From Candidatus Naiadarchaeum limnaeum (GTDB lineage Archaea; Undinarchaeota; Undinarchaeia; Undinarchaeales; Naiadarchaeaceae), in contig DVAB01000025.1 in the NCBI GenBank assembly GCA_014189685.1, positions 1-24,867 on the forward strand: DNA of 24,867 nt, given 5' to 3'. Positions within the stretch are counted from its first letter, which is position 1; the number at the start of each line of letters is the position of its first letter. The notes under the pieces were generated by a model. That model was not told the origin of the DNA. It saw only the letters and a program-made list of their open reading frames with translations, and made no database searches. The position numbers and the translations under genes were made by a program. Shown in pieces: positions 22,389 to 24,867 of the stretch.

Positions 22389-23588
22389 TTATTTTATAAT
22401 TCCGTACCCAATCAATCGCCATCTTGTTCCAAACCTTCTTGCTAAAGTTACTCTTGCCTCTTGCTTTGCGCAAACGGGAATTTTTAAATTGAACAAAAAA
22501 GTTCCTTTTTTACCCAAAGCAACAATTCCGACTGTTGTTGCGGTCCAAACGTTTAGCATTAGAGTTTCTCCAATTGCGAGCGGTTTGACTTCTAATTCTT
22601 CTTCAGCTCCAACAACTCTCTTTAATAAGTGAACTTCAAGATTTAATTGCGTATAAATGGGCGGCAATTTTCCCGGAAGTCCTGCAACTCTGCCAGATAA
22701 ACTATCTGCTTTTGTTAAGCTGGGATCCAAAAGTGTTTCCACTCCGAAAGTCCCCCCATGCGTAACAGATTTTACGCTCTGATTCACTGCATTTATGTTA
22801 ACAATTTTTGTTTTAACTGTGCTTTTTGAATCAAACCCTGGAGCGATTTCAATTTCTTCGTTTGTTTTTAAAGTTCCATCAACAAGTGCGCCACCCAAAA
22901 CTCCTCCGTGTAAGTTATCAATTGGAGTTCCTGGTTTGTTTATATCAAAACTGCGTGCAATTAACATTAAAGGAGCGGCATTTTCATTTTTTGAAGGAGT
23001 TTTAATTTTATTCTCAATTGTTTCTATCAGAATATCCATATTCGCGCGGTGCTGCGCGCTTATTGGAATTATTGGAGCGTTTTCTGCAACAGTTCCTTTT
23101 ACAAAATTTTTAATTTCATCATAACTTTGCTTTGCCCTTTGCTCTGAAACAAGGTCAATTTTGTTCTGCGCAATAATTATATTTTTTATTCCAACTATAT
23201 CCAGTGCCATCAAATGCTCTTTTGTCTGCGGCTGCGGGCATTTTTCATTTGCTGCAATTACTAAAATTGCTCCGTCCATTAAACTAGCTCCGGATAACAT
23301 AGTTGCCATCAAAGTTTCGTGCCCAGGAGCGTCAACAAAAGAAACTGAGCGCAATTTTTTTGCCTCATGGCCGTTTACGCATTTATTGGAAGTTAAATAG
23401 CATTCAGGAGCTTCGCATTTTGAGCATTTATAAAAAGTCGCATCAGCATATCCAAGTCTTATTGTAATCCCACGCTTTAATTCCTCAGAATGTTTTGCAG
23501 CCCAGACTCCAGTTAAAGACTCGGTTAGAGTTGTCTTTCCGTGGTCAATATGTCCCACCATTCCAATATTAACTTCTGGCAATTCCAT
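22389..23588 (-). CDS. eif2g: Translation initiation factor aIF2 subunit gamma
   Basis: The 399-residue GTPase has P-loop GHIDHGKT (12-19), switch-I region RGITIRLGYADA (39-50), D86-A-P-G-H90 and the NKID guanine-specificity motif (QNKIDL). The zinc knuckle of the gamma subunit is visible (C55, C58, C63, C70). Two beta-barrel domains follow (GGVLGGALVDGTL, LMLNVWTATTVGIV). It carries initiator Met-tRNA to the ribosome with the alpha and beta subunits, which are not in this window. In many archaea it sits next to the PIN and rpoE genes. Here three genes of unrelated type lie between. Confidence 0.97.
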   Translation of the reverse strand: MELPEVNIGMVGHIDHGKTTLTESLTGVWAAKHSEELKRGITIRLGYADATFYKCSKCEAPECYLTSNKCVNGHEAKKLRSVSFVDAPGHETLMATMLSGASLMDGAILVIAANEKCPQPQTKEHLMALDIVGIKNIIIAQNKIDLVSEQRAKQSYDEIKNFVKGTVAENAPIIPISAQHRANMDILIETIENKIKTPSKNENAAPLMLIARSFDINKPGTPIDNLHGGVLGGALVDGTLKTNEEIEIAPGFDSKSTVKTKIVNINAVNQSVKSVTHGGTFGVETLLDPSLTKADSLSGRVAGLPGKLPPIYTQLNLEVHLLKRVVGAEEELEVKPLAIGETLMLNVWTATTVGIVALGKKGTFLFNLKIPVCAKQEARVTLARRFGTRWRLIGYGIIK

Positions 23589-23616
23589 AAGTGAAATAGA
23601 ATAAATTTAGGGGGAT

Positions 23617-24723
23617 TTAGAGTTTTTCAAACTTAATTCCAGTAGAGCCAAAAGTGCGGACAGCATTGGCATAAGCGAAATTATCTTGATGCTCTGCGGG
23701 GAGAGAATCAACAAGTTCGTTGGAAAATTCCATAAGGCGATTATACACTGCGGGCTCCACATGCCACGCGGCAACTAGGTCAGTTCCCCACATCACGCGG
23801 TCAGGCGCTGCTTCCAGAAGAGGCAATAATTTACTGCGAGCCGACCTTAAATATTGCTGTTTGTTTGCGTCATACCATAAAATAAATTCTTCTGAATTCT
23901 GGGTTCTATAGAGATACCCATCAAACATTGTCGCCAAGTCATAGGTCCAATAAAGATTCTTGTGATTGCGAAGCAGGTTCTCCAATAATGTTGGGGTGCT
24001 CAATAGCTCATATCCATGGAGCACTACCTTTGTATTAGGATATTTTGAAAGCATTGTATCTATTTCGTTTGCCTGCAGTTGTGTTGGATGCAGCATTAAA
24101 ACAAGATCTTTTTCCGCAGCATATTCAAATATTGCTGGCCATGGATCTGCGGTAAGCGAAGTCCCAGTAAGAGGCCCTGTATAGAAACCATATTCGCCAA
24201 TGCCGAAAAACGCTTCTTCGCGGCCATTATGTGCGTTCTTAATAACATCTAAAGATAGATCGCCCCGCGACGAGCCGAAAACATTTATGAACGGCAGAAA
24301 ACCGGCATTTATCCCCTGCATGCTTTCACGCATGGAGTCATAATCCTTGTTGAGATCCATACTCGAAACGAATAGAATTCCACAGCTCACTTTGTGTTCG
24401 CTCATGCGCTGTGCGAGTTCTTTTGGGGTTAAGCTCACATATGCATTCCCATGCCCAAATACTTCGCCTGTGTTTTCCAAGCCATCAAAATGAGCATGTG
24501 TATCAAAAAAGTCTCCATTGCAAGCGACACTTTGTTTTTTCCATTGAGCCGCCTGTGGCGCAATATTTTGTTGTGGCTGAGTTTGTTCTTGGACAGGCTG
24601 AAATGGCTCTTGCTGGATTTGAGAGAGGTTTTCCTCTTGAGTTTTAGTTGTGCAGCCGCTGATTGAAATTATAATTAGCAATAATAAACTTACTAAAAAA
24701 ATGCGAATATCTGAGCCACTCAT
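23617..24723 (-). CDS. Lipoprotein amidohydrolase-superfamily enzyme
   Basis: The protein has about 368 residues from ATG 24723. It opens with a lipoprotein signal (core, then I21-S-G-C24) and a Gln/Pro-rich linker. A TIM-barrel hydrolase of the amidohydrolase_2/TatD-like superfamily follows, with D74-T-H76-A-H78, E177 (GIGEYGF), H212 (LMLHPT), H236 (VVLHGYE) and D315 (WGTDL) as probable metal and catalytic residues. It would act outside the membrane, which is unusual for a family that is largely cytosolic. The substrate is unknown. I prefer 24723 over the longer frame from 24813 because the TATA-like box and the signal peptide both point to it. Confidence 0.85.
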   Translation of the reverse strand: MSGSDIRIFLVSLLLLIIISISGCTTKTQEENLSQIQQEPFQPVQEQTQPQQNIAPQAAQWKKQSVACNGDFFDTHAHFDGLENTGEVFGHGNAYVSLTPKELAQRMSEHKVSCGILFVSSMDLNKDYDSMRESMQGINAGFLPFINVFGSSRGDLSLDVIKNAHNGREEAFFGIGEYGFYTGPLTGTSLTADPWPAIFEYAAEKDLVLMLHPTQLQANEIDTMLSKYPNTKVVLHGYELLSTPTLLENLLRNHKNLYWTYDLATMFDGYLYRTQNSEEFILWYDANKQQYLRSARSKLLPLLEAAPDRVMWGTDLVAAWHVEPAVYNRLMEFSNELVDSLPAEHQDNFAYANAVRTFGSTGIKFEKL

Positions 24724-24742
24724 ATAGTGGGTTAGTAGAAAT

Positions 24743-24754
24743 GCATTTTTAAGC
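24743..24754 (-). promoter_or_regulatory. TATA-like box for the lipoprotein hydrolase
   Basis: Minus-strand gcttaaaaatgc spans the stop codon of the upstream gene fragment and is centred about 25 bases before the ATG at 24723. Confidence 0.5.
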
Positions 24755-24867
24755 TTTTGCGAGCTCAGCCGGCTTTTCCTCTTTCTTTTCCTTAGGCGGA
24801 AATATTTTATCAAGTGAGGTGTGCCCTGCTTTTACAACTATTAAATTAACTTGAATCATCTCAGGCC
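24749..24867 (-). CDS. C-terminal end of an unidentified protein
   Basis: A minus-strand frame runs in from the right edge and stops with TAA at 24751-24749. It reads ...QVNLIVVKAGHTSLDKIFPP and then a charged Lys/Glu/Ala tail ending ELAKA. An ATG at 24858 lies in the frame but has no strong ribosome site, so the gene probably continues outside the window. The basic/acidic tail resembles those on translation proteins, but no family can be named. Confidence 0.5.
   Translation of the reverse strand, partial: PEMIQVNLIVVKAGHTSLDKIFPPKEKKEEKPAELAKA

Noticed and set aside
24723-24813. Longer amidohydrolase start at 24813
   Set aside because: It would put 30 basic residues before a clear lipoprotein signal and overlap the end of the upstream gene and the TATA-like box.
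1-24867. tRNA genes, rRNA genes, CRISPR repeats and insertion-sequence ends
   Set aside because: No tRNA T-loop consensus (GTTCGAATC-type) in a cloverleaf context, no spaced direct repeats and no transposase or integrase frames were seen. Small RNAs without strong sequence marks could be missed.

Overview
The window is a dense, AT-rich stretch of an archaeal chromosome. The archaeal signature is firm: an aIF2-gamma gene, an RpoE'(Rpb7)-Spt4-S24e-S27ae run, a stand-alone PIN protein of the Fcf1 type, and TATA-like boxes centred about 25-30 bases before start codons, which suggests mostly leaderless mRNAs. Small exported proteins of unknown family, a reduced sugar metabolism gene set and very tight gene packing suggest a DPANN-type lineage. 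That placement is inference; no rRNA gene is present to test it.

Layout. 1-91: the tail of a SWIM zinc-finger protein. 65-829 (-): a DUF1624/HGSNAT-like membrane acyltransferase. 888-2375 (+): a fusion of the archaeal GTP-dependent dephospho-CoA kinase domain (DUF359) with a DHH/DHHA1 phosphoesterase. 2422-5046 (+): two small membrane proteins and two orphan soluble proteins, with a remarkable 74-base double hairpin at 2793-2866. 5057-5719 (+): an endonuclease V homologue with altered catalytic residues. 5722-9427 (-): a pentose phosphate cluster, reading rpe, EamA-type transporter, transketolase N-half, a 31-residue Cys-rich microprotein, transketolase C-half, transaldolase. 9474-10507 (+): an HD nucleotidase and a gamma-carbonic-anhydrase-like protein. 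10569-11750 (-): a CPA2 cation/proton antiporter. 11874-16790 (+): a cell-surface block with a heavily sequon-rich secreted protein, its overlapping membrane-anchored partner, a small membrane protein, a lone Lrp/AsnC ligand-binding domain and a membrane-anchored gingipain/caspase-fold peptidase. 16843-20591 (-): PIN, H+-pyrophosphatase, RpoE', Spt4, S24e, S27ae. 20649-22387: unknown proteins and a lipoprotein. 22389-23588 (-): aIF2-gamma. 23617-24723 (-): a lipoprotein amidohydrolase. 24749-24867 (-): the tail of one more gene.

The genes suggest three themes. First, a non-oxidative pentose phosphate route. Second, a proton economy built on a K+-independent-type H+-pyrophosphatase and a Na+/H+ antiporter. 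Third, a cell surface carrying glycoproteins, a protease and lipoproteins. The translation/transcription cluster is the ancient archaeal one, but it is interrupted by the pyrophosphatase. The DUF359 gene, which in Thermococcus sits between spt4 and rps24e, is absent from that place and instead appears fused to the DHH protein at the other end of the window.

No tRNA, rRNA, CRISPR array, insertion sequence or integrase was seen, and no gene-free stretch exceeds 300 bases.
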